A stretch of 64,000 nucleotides of DNA from SZUA-545 sp050297855. Lineage in GTDB: Bacteria > Campylobacterota > Campylobacteria > Campylobacterales > SZUA-545. A program made the translations under genes and the position numbers. The DNA is taken from the NCBI GenBank assembly GCA_050297855.1, contig JBNKTC010000009.1:1-64000 (forward strand). Reading direction: 5' to 3'. The notes under the pieces were generated by a model that worked only from the letters and a program-made list of their open reading frames with translations, had not been told where the DNA came from and did no database searches. Shown here piece after piece: positions 18,604-28,408 of this stretch (positions within the stretch are counted from its first letter, which is position 1; every line of letters starts with the position of its first letter).

Positions 18604-19986
18604 TTACAGCCCCATTTTATTCGGATTGAGGATGTTATTGGGGTCGAACGCTTTTTTAAGTGTTCGAAAGAGGTTCATCTCCTCCGGGGAAAAGGCGATG
18701 TCCATAAAGGGGGCCTTGGAGAGACCGATACCGTGCTCACCGCTGAGTGTGCCTTCCAGCTCGACAGCCGCTTCGAAGATCGCATGGATCGCCTTTTCGG
18801 CATTGAGGTATCGGACCGGGTCATTCTTGTCGGTCATGACATTGACGTGGACATTTCCGTCCCCGGTATGACCGAAACACGGGATCTGGTGGTCGTACTC
18901 TTTGCCGATCGCTTCAATACGGCGCAACAGTTCAGGAAGCTTGCTTCGCGGAACGGTGATATCTTCGTTCAGTTTGGTCGGTCCGTACGCTTTAAGGCTT
19001 GGACTGGCATTACGTCTGGCAAACCAGATGTCCGCAGCCTCTTCGGGTGTCGCCGCCTTTTTAAAACCGACGGAACCGTTTGCTTTGAAGACCTTTTCCA
19101 ATGCACCCAACTGGAACTCCAGATCTGCTTCCGTATTGCCGTCTACATCGGCGATCAGGATCGCCCCCGCATCCAGTGGCAGGCCTTTTTTATAGATCTT
19201 CTCCACCGACTGGATCGTCAGGTTGTCCAAAAACTCCATCGCCACGGGGCTGACACCCTCGGCAAAGGTCTTGAACGTCGCATTCATCGCCGCGTCCACG
19301 CTGGGGAAGATCCCCATGACGGTACGCTGCATCTTAGGCTTAGGGATCAGCTTGAGCGTGATCTCCGTCAGGACCGCCAGGGTCCCTTCGCTGGCGATCA
19401 GGATCCCGGCGATGTTATATCCGGCGACGTCCTTGATCGTCTTTTTCCCGGCACGGATGACGTCGCCGTTGGGCAGGACAGCACGAAGGGCCATGACGTA
19501 ATCCTTCGTGATCCCGTATTTGGCTGCCCGCATCCCACCGGCATTCTCGCTGACGTTTCCGCCGAGTGTGGAGTAGTCCTGGCTGGCAGGATCCGGCGGA
19601 TAGAAGAGCCCCTGGGCTTCGACCGCTTTTTGGAACTCCATGTTAACGACACCCGGCTGGACACGGGCCACGAGGTTTTCCATGTCGATCTCCAGGATCT
19701 TGTTCATATGTTTTTCAAAGGCCAGGATGATCCCGCCGTTGGCGGGGAGCGCCCCGCCGGTAAAACCGCTGCCCGCACCGCGCGGGACGATGATGATTTG
19801 ATGCTCGTTGCAGTATTTTAGAATCTCGCTTACGTCTTTCTCGTCACGGGGGAAGACGACCGCATCGGGCTCGTACTCGTTGCGGGTCGCATCGTATGAG
19901 TAGGCCAGCGTATGGGCCTTGTCAGAGGAGACGTTCTCCTCGCCTATCATCGCCTTCAGGTTTGCCACATGTTTCAGATCAAGCAT
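18604..19986 (-). CDS. glcD: FAD-linked oxidase of the GlcD / D-lactate dehydrogenase type
   Basis: 460-residue flavoprotein of the VAO/PCMH superfamily. The FAD-binding domain (about 35-215) shows IIVPRGAGSGFTGGALP and PPDPASQDYSTLGGNVSENAGGMR; the substrate domain ends with CFGHTGDGNVHVNVM and LSGEHGIG, the metal-site motifs of glycolate and D-2-hydroxyacid oxidases. It oxidises a 2-hydroxy acid such as glycolate or D-lactate and passes electrons to quinone, usually with Fe-S partners GlcE/GlcF that are absent here. In Campylobacterota the gene is annotated as glycolate oxidase subunit GlcD. It shares one base with the upstream PgbA-N gene (TAATG). Confidence 0.88.
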   Translation of the reverse strand: MLDLKHVANLKAMIGEENVSSDKAHTLAYSYDATRNEYEPDAVVFPRDEKDVSEILKYCNEHQIIIVPRGAGSGFTGGALPANGGIILAFEKHMNKILEIDMENLVARVQPGVVNMEFQKAVEAQGLFYPPDPASQDYSTLGGNVSENAGGMRAAKYGITKDYVMALRAVLPNGDVIRAGKKTIKDVAGYNIAGILIASEGTLAVLTEITLKLIPKPKMQRTVMGIFPSVDAAMNATFKTFAEGVSPVAMEFLDNLTIQSVEKIYKKGLPLDAGAILIADVDGNTEADLEFQLGALEKVFKANGSVGFKKAATPEEAADIWFARRNASPSLKAYGPTKLNEDITVPRSKLPELLRRIEAIGKEYDHQIPCFGHTGDGNVHVNVMTDKNDPVRYLNAEKAIHAIFEAAVELEGTLSGEHGIGLSKAPFMDIAFSPEEMNLFRTLKKAFDPNNILNPNKMGL

Positions 19987-20681
19987 TATTTAACACCTAT
20001 TATCTTTTTATAATACGCCGTAAAGTCATCCACGGCCTCGTCGCTAAAGTCAAAAAAGCCCCGCTCGATTTCACCCACTCTATGATAAAACGGCTTATCG
20101 TTGTCTTTATCATCAAACTGCACCGGTTTTTTCCCGATGACGCGGAAACTGAGGCAGTCCACCTCGTACAGTCCGTCGTTCAGTGCGAAGGCGAGCACGC
20201 CGATAAAGTTCTCCCTGCAATAGGCCATAAAGGTGTCTCTGTCAGGTGCCGGGTTGTCGTCATATTTGAGTGTCACGGCCAGCAGGTCCGGATGGAACAG
20301 GATGGCATCAGGATACTGCGCCTTGGCGGCCAGGTAACTCTTCTGGTCCGGGGCGATCAAGGAGATGCTCCCGTTCAAAAGCCCCACAGCGACACGGTCA
20401 CCTTTTTTCACCCCATCCTGTACCAGGGAGAGGGACTCGTGGTAAAGATAGTCAAACTGCTTGCAGTTCAGCTCACCGCGCTCTGCCGCGGTAACACTGC
20501 ACTGGGCGATCACCGAGCCGTGATCGCTGTCAAAATCCCGGATGACAAAAGCGCTCATACCATTCTCCAGCCCCTGGGCGGATGCGACTTTGACCACACT
20601 CCCGTTCACTTCGGCCACCTCGGTCCGAACGGCCGAAAAGGCCAGTGTCGTCACTAAAAAAAACAGATAGATTCTCTTCAC
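19986..20681 (-). CDS. Secreted/periplasmic protein with PgbA-type N-terminal domain
   Basis: 231 residues with a cleavable signal peptide (MKRIYLFFLVTTLAFSAVRT). The mature N-terminus (VAEVNGSVVKVASAQGLENG, then SAFVIRDFDSDHGSVIAQCSV) matches the domain found at the start of Helicobacter PgbA, named for plasminogen binding in that pathogen. Homologues occur throughout free-living Campylobacterota, so plasminogen binding is unlikely to be the native role. It precedes the GlcD-like gene with a one-base overlap and diverges from the CitE-like gene. Real function unknown. Confidence 0.7.
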   Translation of the reverse strand: MKRIYLFFLVTTLAFSAVRTEVAEVNGSVVKVASAQGLENGMSAFVIRDFDSDHGSVIAQCSVTAAERGELNCKQFDYLYHESLSLVQDGVKKGDRVAVGLLNGSISLIAPDQKSYLAAKAQYPDAILFHPDLLAVTLKYDDNPAPDRDTFMAYCRENFIGVLAFALNDGLYEVDCLSFRVIGKKPVQFDDKDNDKPFYHRVGEIERGFFDFSDEAVDDFTAYYKKIIGVK

Positions 20682-20789
20682 GTAATTCCCTCAAAACAGT
20701 TTCGATGCGGCACGGCCGCGTTCATGGTAAAACAATCTTTAGTTGAAGTGGGTATTATATCAAACAAACAAAAATTACGGATAAATGCG

Positions 20790-21725
20790 ATGGTATTTGA
20801 ATCACTGGATCTCTTTGAAAAAATCTTCCGGGAAAAGGAGTGTGACGCGGCCGCCGGACATATCGTCACACCCCAGCGGACCCCTCCGACCCGAAAGGAG
20901 GACCGGAGCTACCTGATGCTCTCGGCCAATAATGTAAAACACCTCAACAAACTCGATACCCTTACGGCTGACAACGTCATCATTAACTTAGAAGACGGCG
21001 TAGCCCCGGAGCAGAAGGAGATCGCCCGCTATATGGCGGCGGTCTTCATCTCCAACCTTAAAGCGAGCCATACCCGCATCATCGTACGGGTCAACCCGCT
21101 GGGCGAAGGGGGTGAAGCCGATATCGCCCTGCTGAATACGGCCCGCCCCGACGCGATCCGCGTCCCCAAGATATACAACGGGGATGACGCCCAAAAAGCG
21201 TGTGCCCTGATCAACCCCGAAATCGAGGTCCACTTCTCCGTCGAGACCAAAGAGGCCTTTGCCGATATCGGAGCACTCAAGATCGCCCCCCGGGTCACGA
21301 CGTTCTACCTCGGGGTCCTCGACCTCCTGGCCGACCTGGCCGTCCCCCAATCGGTCATCGCCTTTGGCAACCCGACCATGACCTATCTTCTTTCCAAGTT
21401 TCTTATCGACTGTAAAACGTCCGGGGTCACGCCCGTCTCCTTTACTTACCAGGAGTATACGAAGCTGGAGAGTTTCCGCCACTGGTGCAAAACGGCACTG
21501 GAGATGGGCTATACAGGGACGTCGTGTCTTTCACCCAAACAGGTCGCCGTGGCCAACGAGGTCTTCGGTGAACGGAAACGGGAGTTGGAAAAGGCGAAAT
21601 ATGTCATCGAGCGTTTCGAAGCAATGGCACGCACCGGCGTAACCGGCTTTAAAGACGAACGCTACGGTTTTATCGACGAGCCGATCTACAAAGGGGCCCT
21701 GTCACTGATTAAAGGCACTCGATAG
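20790..21725 (+). CDS. HpcH/HpaI aldolase / citrate lyase beta-subunit-like (CitE-like) enzyme
   Basis: 311 residues from the ATG with GGAT ribosome site; a TATTAT box about 30 bases upstream makes longer readings unlikely. TIM-barrel enzyme that cleaves or forms C-C bonds in CoA- or oxo-acids. Typical blocks are NVIINLEDGVAPEQK (metal-binding acidic site), RIIVRVNPLGEG (catalytic Arg), EVHFSVETKEA and FGNPTMTYLL. Stand-alone CitE-like proteins act on malyl-, citramalyl- or beta-methylmalyl-CoA-type substrates; the substrate here is open. Its 3' end overlaps the convergent Dps-like gene by 17 bases. Confidence 0.78.
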   Translation: MVFESLDLFEKIFREKECDAAAGHIVTPQRTPPTRKEDRSYLMLSANNVKHLNKLDTLTADNVIINLEDGVAPEQKEIARYMAAVFISNLKASHTRIIVRVNPLGEGGEADIALLNTARPDAIRVPKIYNGDDAQKACALINPEIEVHFSVETKEAFADIGALKIAPRVTTFYLGVLDLLADLAVPQSVIAFGNPTMTYLLSKFLIDCKTSGVTPVSFTYQEYTKLESFRHWCKTALEMGYTGTSCLSPKQVAVANEVFGERKRELEKAKYVIERFEAMARTGVTGFKDERYGFIDEPIYKGALSLIKGTR

Positions 21726-22140
21726 CCGCGATCTCCCTGAGGATAAAACCGATGTTGTCGTGGGCAAAATCAAGGATCACATCCTGCTCTTTTGCCACCT
21801 TTTGGAGGGCTTCGAAGTTCTTTTTGAGAAGCGTCAGGTCCGCAATGGTCTGTTCGGCCACATAGCGGTAGGTGACCTCCCCTAAGGGATCGTCTTTGAT
21901 CTTTCTGTTTTTATCCAGGTCAGAAAGGGTAAGGTGGGGTTTTTCATCCAGCTGGATGATGTGTTCGGCGCTGTCGTTAAAGACACGCTCCATATAGTCG
22001 TGAAGCTGTTCGGTCATATTCTGGACCGCCATGAAGTTCATCCCCTCGATGTTCCATTTATAGCTGTGAAGCTTGATAAACAGCGCATGGGAATCGGCCT
22101 GGATCTGTCGGAGCCATTTAACGCTTTTTTTATTACTCAT
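21709..22140 (-). CDS. Dps-like ferritin-fold protein with degenerate ferroxidase site
   Basis: 143 residues with the four-helix Dps fold, aligning end to end with Helicobacter NapA (HSYKWNIEGMNF against HNFHWNVKGTDF). Three of the four intersubunit iron ligands are changed: K28 for H25, Q40 for H37 and N55 for D52; only E59 for E56 remains. Dps proteins oxidise iron with peroxide and protect DNA; without the site this protein may act as a structural or DNA-binding dodecamer or bind another ligand. GGGGTACGCG precedes the ATG. Single gene beside the chemoreceptor. Confidence 0.85.
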   Translation of the reverse strand: MSNKKSVKWLRQIQADSHALFIKLHSYKWNIEGMNFMAVQNMTEQLHDYMERVFNDSAEHIIQLDEKPHLTLSDLDKNRKIKDDPLGEVTYRYVAEQTIADLTLLKKNFEALQKVAKEQDVILDFAHDNIGFILREIAAIECL

Positions 22141-22202
22141 CGCGTACCCCTTATCTCAAAGGAGGGAGAGTATCAAACTCTCCCCGCGTAATAAAAGCCC
22201 GG

Positions 22203-24353
22203 TCAGGCTTTGCCTTTTTCACCCTCTTCAATGATGGTATTGATGATATCAAAGAGTCGTTTACTCTCCTCTTCGGCCGCTTTAAACTTGGCGATCACCG
22301 TCTCGCTGTTCTCCAGGCAGTCGCCGGAGTTGACGCACTGGATCGCCTCTTTGATCAGATCATGCAGATGCTGGTGCGGTGCTGCCAGTTGCTGGTAGCT
22401 TGCCACGTGGCCGAAATGGGTCTTCCCGTCGCCGCTTTCGTACCATTTGCCCAGGTTGCAGGCGTGGTGGTCGGTAAACTCGCCGGTGACCTTGTCCTCA
22501 AAGATACTCATGTAGCCGTTGGTCTTGTAGATCAGGTGGTCCAGCTTGACCAGGCTGGCAAAGAGTTTATAGGAGATGTTCTCGTTATAGTTCTTGATCA
22601 GGACGGCGTTGTCGATAAGGGTGGAGAGGATCTCTTTAAAGGCATCCAGCTTTTCCGCCGACTGGCTCGCCATCACCTCGGTCTTCTCACTGCTTTCGAC
22701 CATATTGGTACTGTTCTGCTTGAGAATATTGATACTCGCCTCCACCTCGCTTGTGGCACGCTGGGTCCGCTCGGCCAGCTTCCGTACCTCGTCGGCGACG
22801 ACGGCGAAACCGCGTCCGTGCTCCCCGGCTCTGGCCGCTTCGATGGCGGCGTTGAGTGCCAGCAGGTTGGTCTGGTCGGAGATATCCTTGATCAGGGAGA
22901 TGACGCTGTTGATCTCTTCGACACTGTTGTTCAGCTGCTCGGAGTTGGCGCGCGAATCGTTGGTCATCTCCAGGATGTTGCTGATCGTCGAGATCACCTC
23001 GTCGGTGGAGATATTGACATCGTGGATGACTACCTCGGTCTTTTTGTTGATCTCGTTGACCGTATTGAGGCTGTCGATATTCTTTTTCATACCGCACTGC
23101 AGGTCCAGAGCGTTGTGGACGGTCCCGTCGATCATCCCTTCGGAGAGTCGGATCGTCATATTGGATTTCTGCAGGTTGCGCTCCACCTGGGACTTGGCTT
23201 CGGCTGTTGCCTTGGCATCCGCCTGCGCCTTCTGGGCGATCTCTTCCACCTTGGCGATAAAGGTATTAAAGCCGCGGGCCGCCTTCCCGATCTCATCGCC
23301 CGATTTGATATCGATCCGTTTGGTCAGGTCCGCATCACCCTGGGCCAGTTCGACCGCTACCTCTTCGAGGTGGTTGATCGGCTTCGTCACACCGTATTTG
23401 ACGACCAGCAGCAGGAAGATCAGGATGATCATATCGATCACGGCCATGATGATCACCTGTTTTAACAGGGCGCTCTCAGACTGGGAGATCACCCGGTCGA
23501 CGTATGCAAGGTCCCGGGCCACGACGGCATACCCCACCGTTTCACCCTTAAAGTCGACGATCGGGTTGGAGACAATAAAGTAGTTGTCGTTGGTGAGGAC
23601 GTTTTTGGTATCTTTGATGTTGAGGCCCTTCAGGCCGGCAAAGAACTTCTTGTCGATGATCTCGGGACGTACGGCGAGGGTATAGCCGCCGTTAAGCTTG
23701 GGAGCGTCTTTGAGGGCAGTCGCCACATCGAGGTATTTGTTGTCCATGACGATGATGACGTTCATGTTATGTTTTTTCTTGGCATCCCGGACGATGGAGT
23801 TAAGCCCCTGCATAAACTCGACCGATCCCAGGTACTCTCCCTGCATGATGATCGGGGAGATCCCGCGCAGGACAAGGCCTGCACGGCCCAGTTCTACCGC
23901 CACCAGCGGCTGCTTGCTCGCTTTGACCTGGTTGATCGTATGCCTGAACCCGCTCAGGTCGTCACCCCACTTCTTCGGTTTCCATGCCCGCAGGAAACTC
24001 CGGACGTTGCGGTCGTGGATGTGGATCTTGATATTACGGAACTTCGTATTCTCTTTATAAAGCCCCGACATCTCGCTAAGCCCCTGGATCGCCAGGGCAC
24101 GGTTGCCGCTTTTGAGTGCTTCGACCACATAGTAGTTTTTTGAGATCGCCAGCGCATTGGTGATCCCAATGTTGTTTTTCTCGTCGATCGCCTCGTTAAA
24201 GAAAGATCGGAGCGTACTCTCCTCTTCGGCGTACACATCCCCTTTGATCTCGTTGACCGAGCTGAAAAAGCTGCTGATGATGATCACAAACCCGACCGCG
24301 ATCGATGCGATAAGCGGGACATGGATCTTCTGACTGATGGAAAAATTTTTCAT
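22203..24353 (-). CDS. Methyl-accepting chemotaxis protein with double-Cache sensor and C-terminal CZB zinc domain
   Basis: 716-residue transmembrane chemoreceptor. Order: helix about 12-34; periplasmic ligand domain about 35-285 of the dCache_3 type ([22 protein letters not shown], then [20 protein letters not shown]); second helix about 297-320; HAMP; the methyl-accepting signalling domain with the hairpin tip [21 protein letters not shown]; and a C-terminal CZB domain (LDHLIYK, then [13 protein letters not shown], later HLHDLI) that binds zinc and in Helicobacter TlpD senses oxidant. It signals to CheW/CheA, which are not in this window. A TATTAT box lies in the gap upstream. Likely senses a periplasmic solute plus a cytoplasmic redox or zinc cue. 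Confidence 0.9.
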   Translation of the reverse strand: MKNFSISQKIHVPLIASIAVGFVIIISSFFSSVNEIKGDVYAEEESTLRSFFNEAIDEKNNIGITNALAISKNYYVVEALKSGNRALAIQGLSEMSGLYKENTKFRNIKIHIHDRNVRSFLRAWKPKKWGDDLSGFRHTINQVKASKQPLVAVELGRAGLVLRGISPIIMQGEYLGSVEFMQGLNSIVRDAKKKHNMNVIIVMDNKYLDVATALKDAPKLNGGYTLAVRPEIIDKKFFAGLKGLNIKDTKNVLTNDNYFIVSNPIVDFKGETVGYAVVARDLAYVDRVISQSESALLKQVIIMAVIDMIILIFLLLVVKYGVTKPINHLEEVAVELAQGDADLTKRIDIKSGDEIGKAARGFNTFIAKVEEIAQKAQADAKATAEAKSQVERNLQKSNMTIRLSEGMIDGTVHNALDLQCGMKKNIDSLNTVNEINKKTEVVIHDVNISTDEVISTISNILEMTNDSRANSEQLNNSVEEINSVISLIKDISDQTNLLALNAAIEAARAGEHGRGFAVVADEVRKLAERTQRATSEVEASINILKQNSTNMVESSEKTEVMASQSAEKLDAFKEILSTLIDNAVLIKNYNENISYKLFASLVKLDHLIYKTNGYMSIFEDKVTGEFTDHHACNLGKWYESGDGKTHFGHVASYQQLAAPHQHLHDLIKEAIQCVNSGDCLENSETVIAKFKAAEEESKRLFDIINTIIEEGEKGKA

Positions 24354-24424
24354 TGATTGTCACCCTTTTGAAATAATACTCTGCTAACAGTCTAACGAAA
24401 ATGTGTAAAAAAAACGTAAATTTT

Positions 24425-25213
24425 CTAATTTCTTCCCTTGATCGCTCTCACAGCTGCGCTCAGATCATCCTGGCGCATGAAGTGTTCCCCGATCAAAAAG
24501 GCGTCGACCCCCGCATCGGAGAGTCGCTTGAGCTGATCGTTCTCATAGAGACCGCTTTCGGCCACGATGATCTTGCCGTTGGGGATCATGGACATCAGTT
24601 TGAAGCTGAGCTCCATATCCATATCGAAGGTATCAAGGTTGCGGTGGTTGATCCCGATAATATTGGCCCCGGCGAAGATCGCCTTTTTAAGATCCTCCGC
24701 GTCGTGGATCTCCACCAAAGCCTCCATCCCCAGCTTCCAGGTATCTTCCAGCAGCTCTTTGAGCTCTTTTTTGGAGAGGGCTTTGGCGATCAGCAGGACG
24801 AAGTCGGCGCCATATACAAGGGCCTCCATCAGCTGGTAGCGGTCGACGATAAAGTCCTTGCGCAGCAGCGGAAGGCCGACGTAACGGCGGATCATCGGGA
24901 TATATTCGAGGTTGCCTTTAAAATAGTGCGGCTCTGTCAGGACCGAGATGGCGTTCGCCCCGCCCTTTTCATAAGCCACGGCGATCTCTACGGGATCGAA
25001 ATCTTCGCGGATCACCCCCTTGGAGGGACTCGCTTTTTTCACCTCGGCGATTATCTTGTAGGGGTCCTCCTCCGTCTTGGTCAGAAAGGGCTTCACATCC
25101 CGGGGGAGGTAGGGGTTGTAGCTCAGGCTCATCCCCATCATGTCGATGGACATCTTCGCTTTGCGCTCCTCCAGGTCCGCTTTGGTCTTTTTAATAATCT
25201 CATCTAAAATCAT
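24425..25213 (-). CDS. trpC: Indole-3-glycerol phosphate synthase
   Basis: 262-residue single-domain TIM barrel that closes the indole ring in tryptophan synthesis. Catalytic blocks are complete: [13 protein letters not shown] (phosphate and catalytic Lys), [31 protein letters not shown] and VAESGL. Not fused to trpF and not in a trp operon: the upstream genes encode a TPR lipoprotein and other unrelated proteins, 6 bases apart, so they probably share a transcript. Confidence 0.96.
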   Translation of the reverse strand: MILDEIIKKTKADLEERKAKMSIDMMGMSLSYNPYLPRDVKPFLTKTEEDPYKIIAEVKKASPSKGVIREDFDPVEIAVAYEKGGANAISVLTEPHYFKGNLEYIPMIRRYVGLPLLRKDFIVDRYQLMEALVYGADFVLLIAKALSKKELKELLEDTWKLGMEALVEIHDAEDLKKAIFAGANIIGINHRNLDTFDMDMELSFKLMSMIPNGKIIVAESGLYENDQLKRLSDAGVDAFLIGEHFMRQDDLSAAVRAIKGRN

Positions 25214-25219
25214 CGAAAT

Positions 25220-26491
25220 CTATTTCCTCTTTTTGGTCTTGTTGTGTACGGCATCGTACTTCTTTTTGATGGTCCGGTAGTGCTCCTTGACGATCGGGTC
25301 GTCCATCACCCGCTTGACCTTCTGCATCAGTTCGTATGCCTTGGTATATTTTTTCTGCTTGTAGTACCCCCACGCCAGTGAGTCGAGGTAGGAGAGGTTC
25401 TCGCGGTCCTGCTCCAGGGCTTTTTTTACCAGCCGGATCCCCTCGGCGACGTCAAGGTTGTTGTCGATCAGAAGGTAGCCGAGGTAGTTGAGGTAGACGT
25501 GGGAGTTGCTCTCTTTGAGCACGCTGCGCAGGTTTGCCACCGTCTTCTTGATCAGCCCCCGGTCCTTCTGGTCCCCCGATTCGAACTGGAACATCGCATA
25601 CTGGGCGAAGTAGTCGATCTCGCCGCTCTTTTTATAGATACGGTGGGCTACCTCGGCGGCCTTTTTATAGTCACGGTTGTGCTTCAGGAGTTTCAGCAGC
25701 ATCATATCGTCCAGCTGTGACGTCTCCAGGAACGCCTGCAGCCCGACATAGTCGTTTTTAAGTAGGTAGAGATCGATCACCTTCCGGCCGATCAGGTCGT
25801 CCCCCTCGATCTCGTAGATCCGTTTGTAAACGGCGATCACCCCGTCGATATCCCCCTTGCGGGCATAGAGCGACGCCAGGCGCTGGCAAAGATACTGTCC
25901 GCAGCCGTGGAAGCGTACATGGGTCTCGTAGTACTGGATCGCTTCATCGCTCTTTTTCATGTAGAGGTAGAGTACTTCGGCGATCTTGTCGACGGCGTAG
26001 TCGCTGGGGTTGATGTCGTACGCTTTTTTATAATACTCGATACTCTGCTCATAATCCTTCAGAAGCAGGTAGACCTCGGCAGCCATAATAAAGCTCGATT
26101 CGCTCTTCTCTTCAGCAAGCAGCTTCTTCACTTCCGCCAGGGCCTCTTCATAGCGCTTGGCGTTCTTCAGGGCCTCGATCAGGAGTTTGCGGATCGTGGC
26201 GTTATCCTCTTTTTCCAGGAAAGCCGCGGCGGATGCGGCAGCTTTTTTGTACTCTTTTTGGTAGAGCTGGATCCGAAGCGACTCTTTGAGATACTCCCCG
26301 TTGCCCGTCTCATTGTAGAGGCGCTGGAAGTAGTCATCTGCGGTATCGTACTCTTTTTGAAGCAGGGCGTCGTAGGCGATCAGGACCAGCTCGTCCTCCT
26401 GGGCCGCATGGGGTTTGGGTGCGGTCGGGGCACACCCGGAGATGATCAGTGAGGCCAGGAGGATTAGGAGTGGTAGACGATACCTGGACAT
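25220..26491 (-). CDS. TPR-repeat lipoprotein
   Basis: 423 residues from the ATG with an AGGGAAAGA ribosome site; a longer reading would place 20 polar residues before the signal. The N-terminus is a lipoprotein signal with the lipobox ISGC (C20). The rest is a chain of tetratricopeptide helices (for example EYDTADDYFQRLYN, YEQSIEYYKKAYDINPSDY, YTKAYELMQKVKRV), about nine repeats by eye. Such outer-membrane-anchored TPR proteins scaffold envelope complexes. It overlaps the upstream Cys-cluster gene by 28 bases and is followed by trpC after 6 bases. No specific partner can be named. Confidence 0.87.
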   Translation of the reverse strand: MSRYRLPLLILLASLIISGCAPTAPKPHAAQEDELVLIAYDALLQKEYDTADDYFQRLYNETGNGEYLKESLRIQLYQKEYKKAAASAAAFLEKEDNATIRKLLIEALKNAKRYEEALAEVKKLLAEEKSESSFIMAAEVYLLLKDYEQSIEYYKKAYDINPSDYAVDKIAEVLYLYMKKSDEAIQYYETHVRFHGCGQYLCQRLASLYARKGDIDGVIAVYKRIYEIEGDDLIGRKVIDLYLLKNDYVGLQAFLETSQLDDMMLLKLLKHNRDYKKAAEVAHRIYKKSGEIDYFAQYAMFQFESGDQKDRGLIKKTVANLRSVLKESNSHVYLNYLGYLLIDNNLDVAEGIRLVKKALEQDRENLSYLDSLAWGYYKQKKYTKAYELMQKVKRVMDDPIVKEHYRTIKKKYDAVHNKTKKRK

Positions 26492-26838
26492 TCTTTCCCT
26501 GCTTCCTTCGGATTTTTTAAAAAGTAGTCCCAAAACGGGAATGTGCGACACTGTGTCGGTCTGACATCATATATGCTGCACCCTGAAACTCCACTATCGA
26601 AAAAGACGCATTCGTAGCTCTCGCCCTTTTTGACCTCGCGGATTGAGTATTTATACCCCACCTTCTCCAGGTAGTCGTGTTTAAACGCCTCGACCTCCAT
26701 CCCCAGCCTTTCGGCTATCCTGACGATCTCCTCGGGGGAGACCCAGATGTAGCCGCTCTCGCCGATGCAGCAGTGGCCGTTGCAGCTCTCGCACGCTGTC
26801 TCGTCAAAGGAAAACGGGAAGCCCTCTTTTTCTATCAC
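26464..26838 (-). CDS. YkgJ-type cysteine-cluster protein
   Basis: 124 residues with the family signature ACESCNGHCCIGESGYIW near the N-terminus and CSIYDVRPTQCRTFPFWD later. Members of this family (UPF0153, formerly called Fe-S or zinc oxidoreductases) bind metal through these cysteines; their activity is not established. It overlaps both neighbours: 4 bases with the methyltransferase upstream and 28 bases with the TPR lipoprotein downstream, so the genes form one unit. Confidence 0.82.
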   Translation of the reverse strand: MIEKEGFPFSFDETACESCNGHCCIGESGYIWVSPEEIVRIAERLGMEVEAFKHDYLEKVGYKYSIREVKKGESYECVFFDSGVSGCSIYDVRPTQCRTFPFWDYFLKNPKEAGKECPGIVYHS

Positions 26839-27506
26839 ACCATACTCTCTGTTTTTGATTTTTTGCCCAGGGCGTCCAGGTAGGCCGCGTCGTCCATAAA
26901 GAGCGGCGCTTCCAGGACGACTGTTCCCTGGCGGTATTTTTTTGCCTCGATCAGTACCAACCGGGCGGGCTTGGTCCGGTCCGGGTGCACCAGCCGCATG
27001 CGGACCAGATGAAACTTCTTAAGCGTCAGCTCATGCATAAGGCGCTGCAGGGCCCGTGCATCGAAGCAGAAGATAAAACTCCCCCGGTTATGGATATGGG
27101 CGTTTACGCTTGCCAGAAGCTGCTCGAAAGGGAGATTCTCCTCGTACCGAGCGATGTTTTTGGAGACATTCTCCGACTGCGTCCCGCCCGACGGGTAGAA
27201 GGGCGGGTTGCTGACGACCAGATCGAATTTTCCCGGATGGGAGAAAGCCGCCGCATCCCCATGGAAAAACTCCGCTTTGATGCGGTTATGGGAGGCGTTC
27301 TTCTTTGCATAGGCGATCATCGCTTCCTGCCGGTCGATCCCCATCAGGGAACACTCCAGGTCGCGGGCAAGCAGCAGACCGACGATGCCGCTGCCGCAGC
27401 CGATATCCAGGATCTTCCCCCTGACCCGGCTCCCCAGGGCAAAATCGTAAAGTAGCAGCGAATCGCTGTTGTATCGGAACCCCTCTTCGGGCTGATAGAT
27501 CTTCAC
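26835..27506 (-). CDS. TrmN6-like tRNA1(Val) adenine-N6 methyltransferase
   Basis: 223-residue SAM-dependent methylase. Motif I is ILDIGCGSGIVGLLLA and the amino-methylase catalytic motif is NPPFYPSG; the N-terminus QPEEGFRYNSDSLLLYDF is typical of YfiC/TrmN6, which methylates A37 of tRNA-Val. Probable first gene of a leftward operon with the Cys-cluster protein, TPR lipoprotein and trpC. It diverges from kdsB. Confidence 0.82.
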   Translation of the reverse strand: MKIYQPEEGFRYNSDSLLLYDFALGSRVRGKILDIGCGSGIVGLLLARDLECSLMGIDRQEAMIAYAKKNASHNRIKAEFFHGDAAAFSHPGKFDLVVSNPPFYPSGGTQSENVSKNIARYEENLPFEQLLASVNAHIHNRGSFIFCFDARALQRLMHELTLKKFHLVRMRLVHPDRTKPARLVLIEAKKYRQGTVVLEAPLFMDDAAYLDALGKKSKTESMV

Positions 27507-27561
27507 TCCGCTATACCCTTCTTTTCCGGGACCTGCATCGCCAGTTTATGCTCTGTTTGTA

Positions 27562-27567
27562 TATAAT
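27562..27567 (+). promoter_or_regulatory. Candidate -10 element of kdsB
   Basis: TATAAT, 47 bases before the kdsB ATG. Just after it is a small inverted repeat (TACCA, six bases, TGGTA). Confidence 0.5.
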
Positions 27568-27614
27568 TCTACCAAATTAATGGTAAATGAACCGACATCC
27601 ACACAAGGGCAACT

Positions 27615-28322
27615 ATGATAATCATCCCCGCACGCATCGCAAGCAGCCGATTCCCCAAAAAAGTCCTGGCGGACATCAACGGCGTCCCGATGGTGATCGC
27701 CACGGCCCGACGGGTCGAAAACCTTGATAACGTAGCCATCGCCACCGACTCCCAGGAGGTTTGCGACATCGCCAAGGCACATGGTTTTGAAGCGGTCATG
27801 ACCAGCGACGCCCACCAGAGCGGCACCGACCGGATCCACGAGGCGGCCGAGCTGCTGGGGCTTAAGGACGACGAGCCGATCGTCAACGTCCAGGCGGACG
27901 AACCCTTTATCGAACCGGAAGTGGTCCAGCAGGTGATCGACAAAGTCAAAAGCCTCAACCGCGATTTTACGATGGTCAGCTGCTACCGCCGGATGGACCC
28001 GGAGTTTGCCACCGACCCCAACCATGTCAAGGTGATCACCGACGTCTACGGCGACGCGATCTACTTCTCCCGCTCCAAGATCCCCTACGACCGCGAGGAG
28101 CATCACGACTACTACGGCCACCTGGGAATCTACGGGTTTGACAAAAAGAGCCTCAAGGCCTTCTGCCAGTACCGCCCCGCCCCCCTGGAGAACATCGAAA
28201 AACTCGAACAGCTCCGTGCCATCTATAACGGCCACAAGATCGCCATGGTGGAGGTCAACTCCAGAAGTTTCGGTATCGACTCCCCCGAAGACCTGGAAAA
28301 AGCGCTGCGGGAACTAAGCTGA
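27615..28322 (+). CDS. kdsB: 3-deoxy-manno-octulosonate cytidylyltransferase
   Basis: 235 residues, activates KDO with CTP for lipopolysaccharide inner-core synthesis. Diagnostic blocks: IPARIASSRFPKKVL, TDSQEV, MTSDAHQSGTDRIHEA, VNVQADEPFI and YGHLGIYGF. AAGGG lies six bases before the ATG. Length is slightly shorter than in E. coli, as usual in Campylobacterota. A diguanylate cyclase gene follows on the same strand with its own -10 box. Confidence 0.96.
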   Translation: MIIIPARIASSRFPKKVLADINGVPMVIATARRVENLDNVAIATDSQEVCDIAKAHGFEAVMTSDAHQSGTDRIHEAAELLGLKDDEPIVNVQADEPFIEPEVVQQVIDKVKSLNRDFTMVSCYRRMDPEFATDPNHVKVITDVYGDAIYFSRSKIPYDREEHHDYYGHLGIYGFDKKSLKAFCQYRPAPLENIEKLEQLRAIYNGHKIAMVEVNSRSFGIDSPEDLEKALRELS

Positions 28323-28382
28323 TAAGAAAATTAAAAGAAAGCTTTCAGATAGTTTATAAATCATATTTGGAATAAAGCGTGC

Positions 28383-28388
28383 TATAGT
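28383..28388 (+). promoter_or_regulatory. Candidate -10 element of the membrane diguanylate cyclase gene
   Basis: TATAGT shortly before an AAGGAG ribosome site. It would give a very short leader. Confidence 0.35.
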
Positions 28389-28408
28389 ACCTCCAATAAG
28401 GAGTAAAA

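Noticed and set aside
22362..23583. Long plus-strand frames opposite the chemoreceptor
   Set aside because: Antisense shadows of a clear MCP gene.
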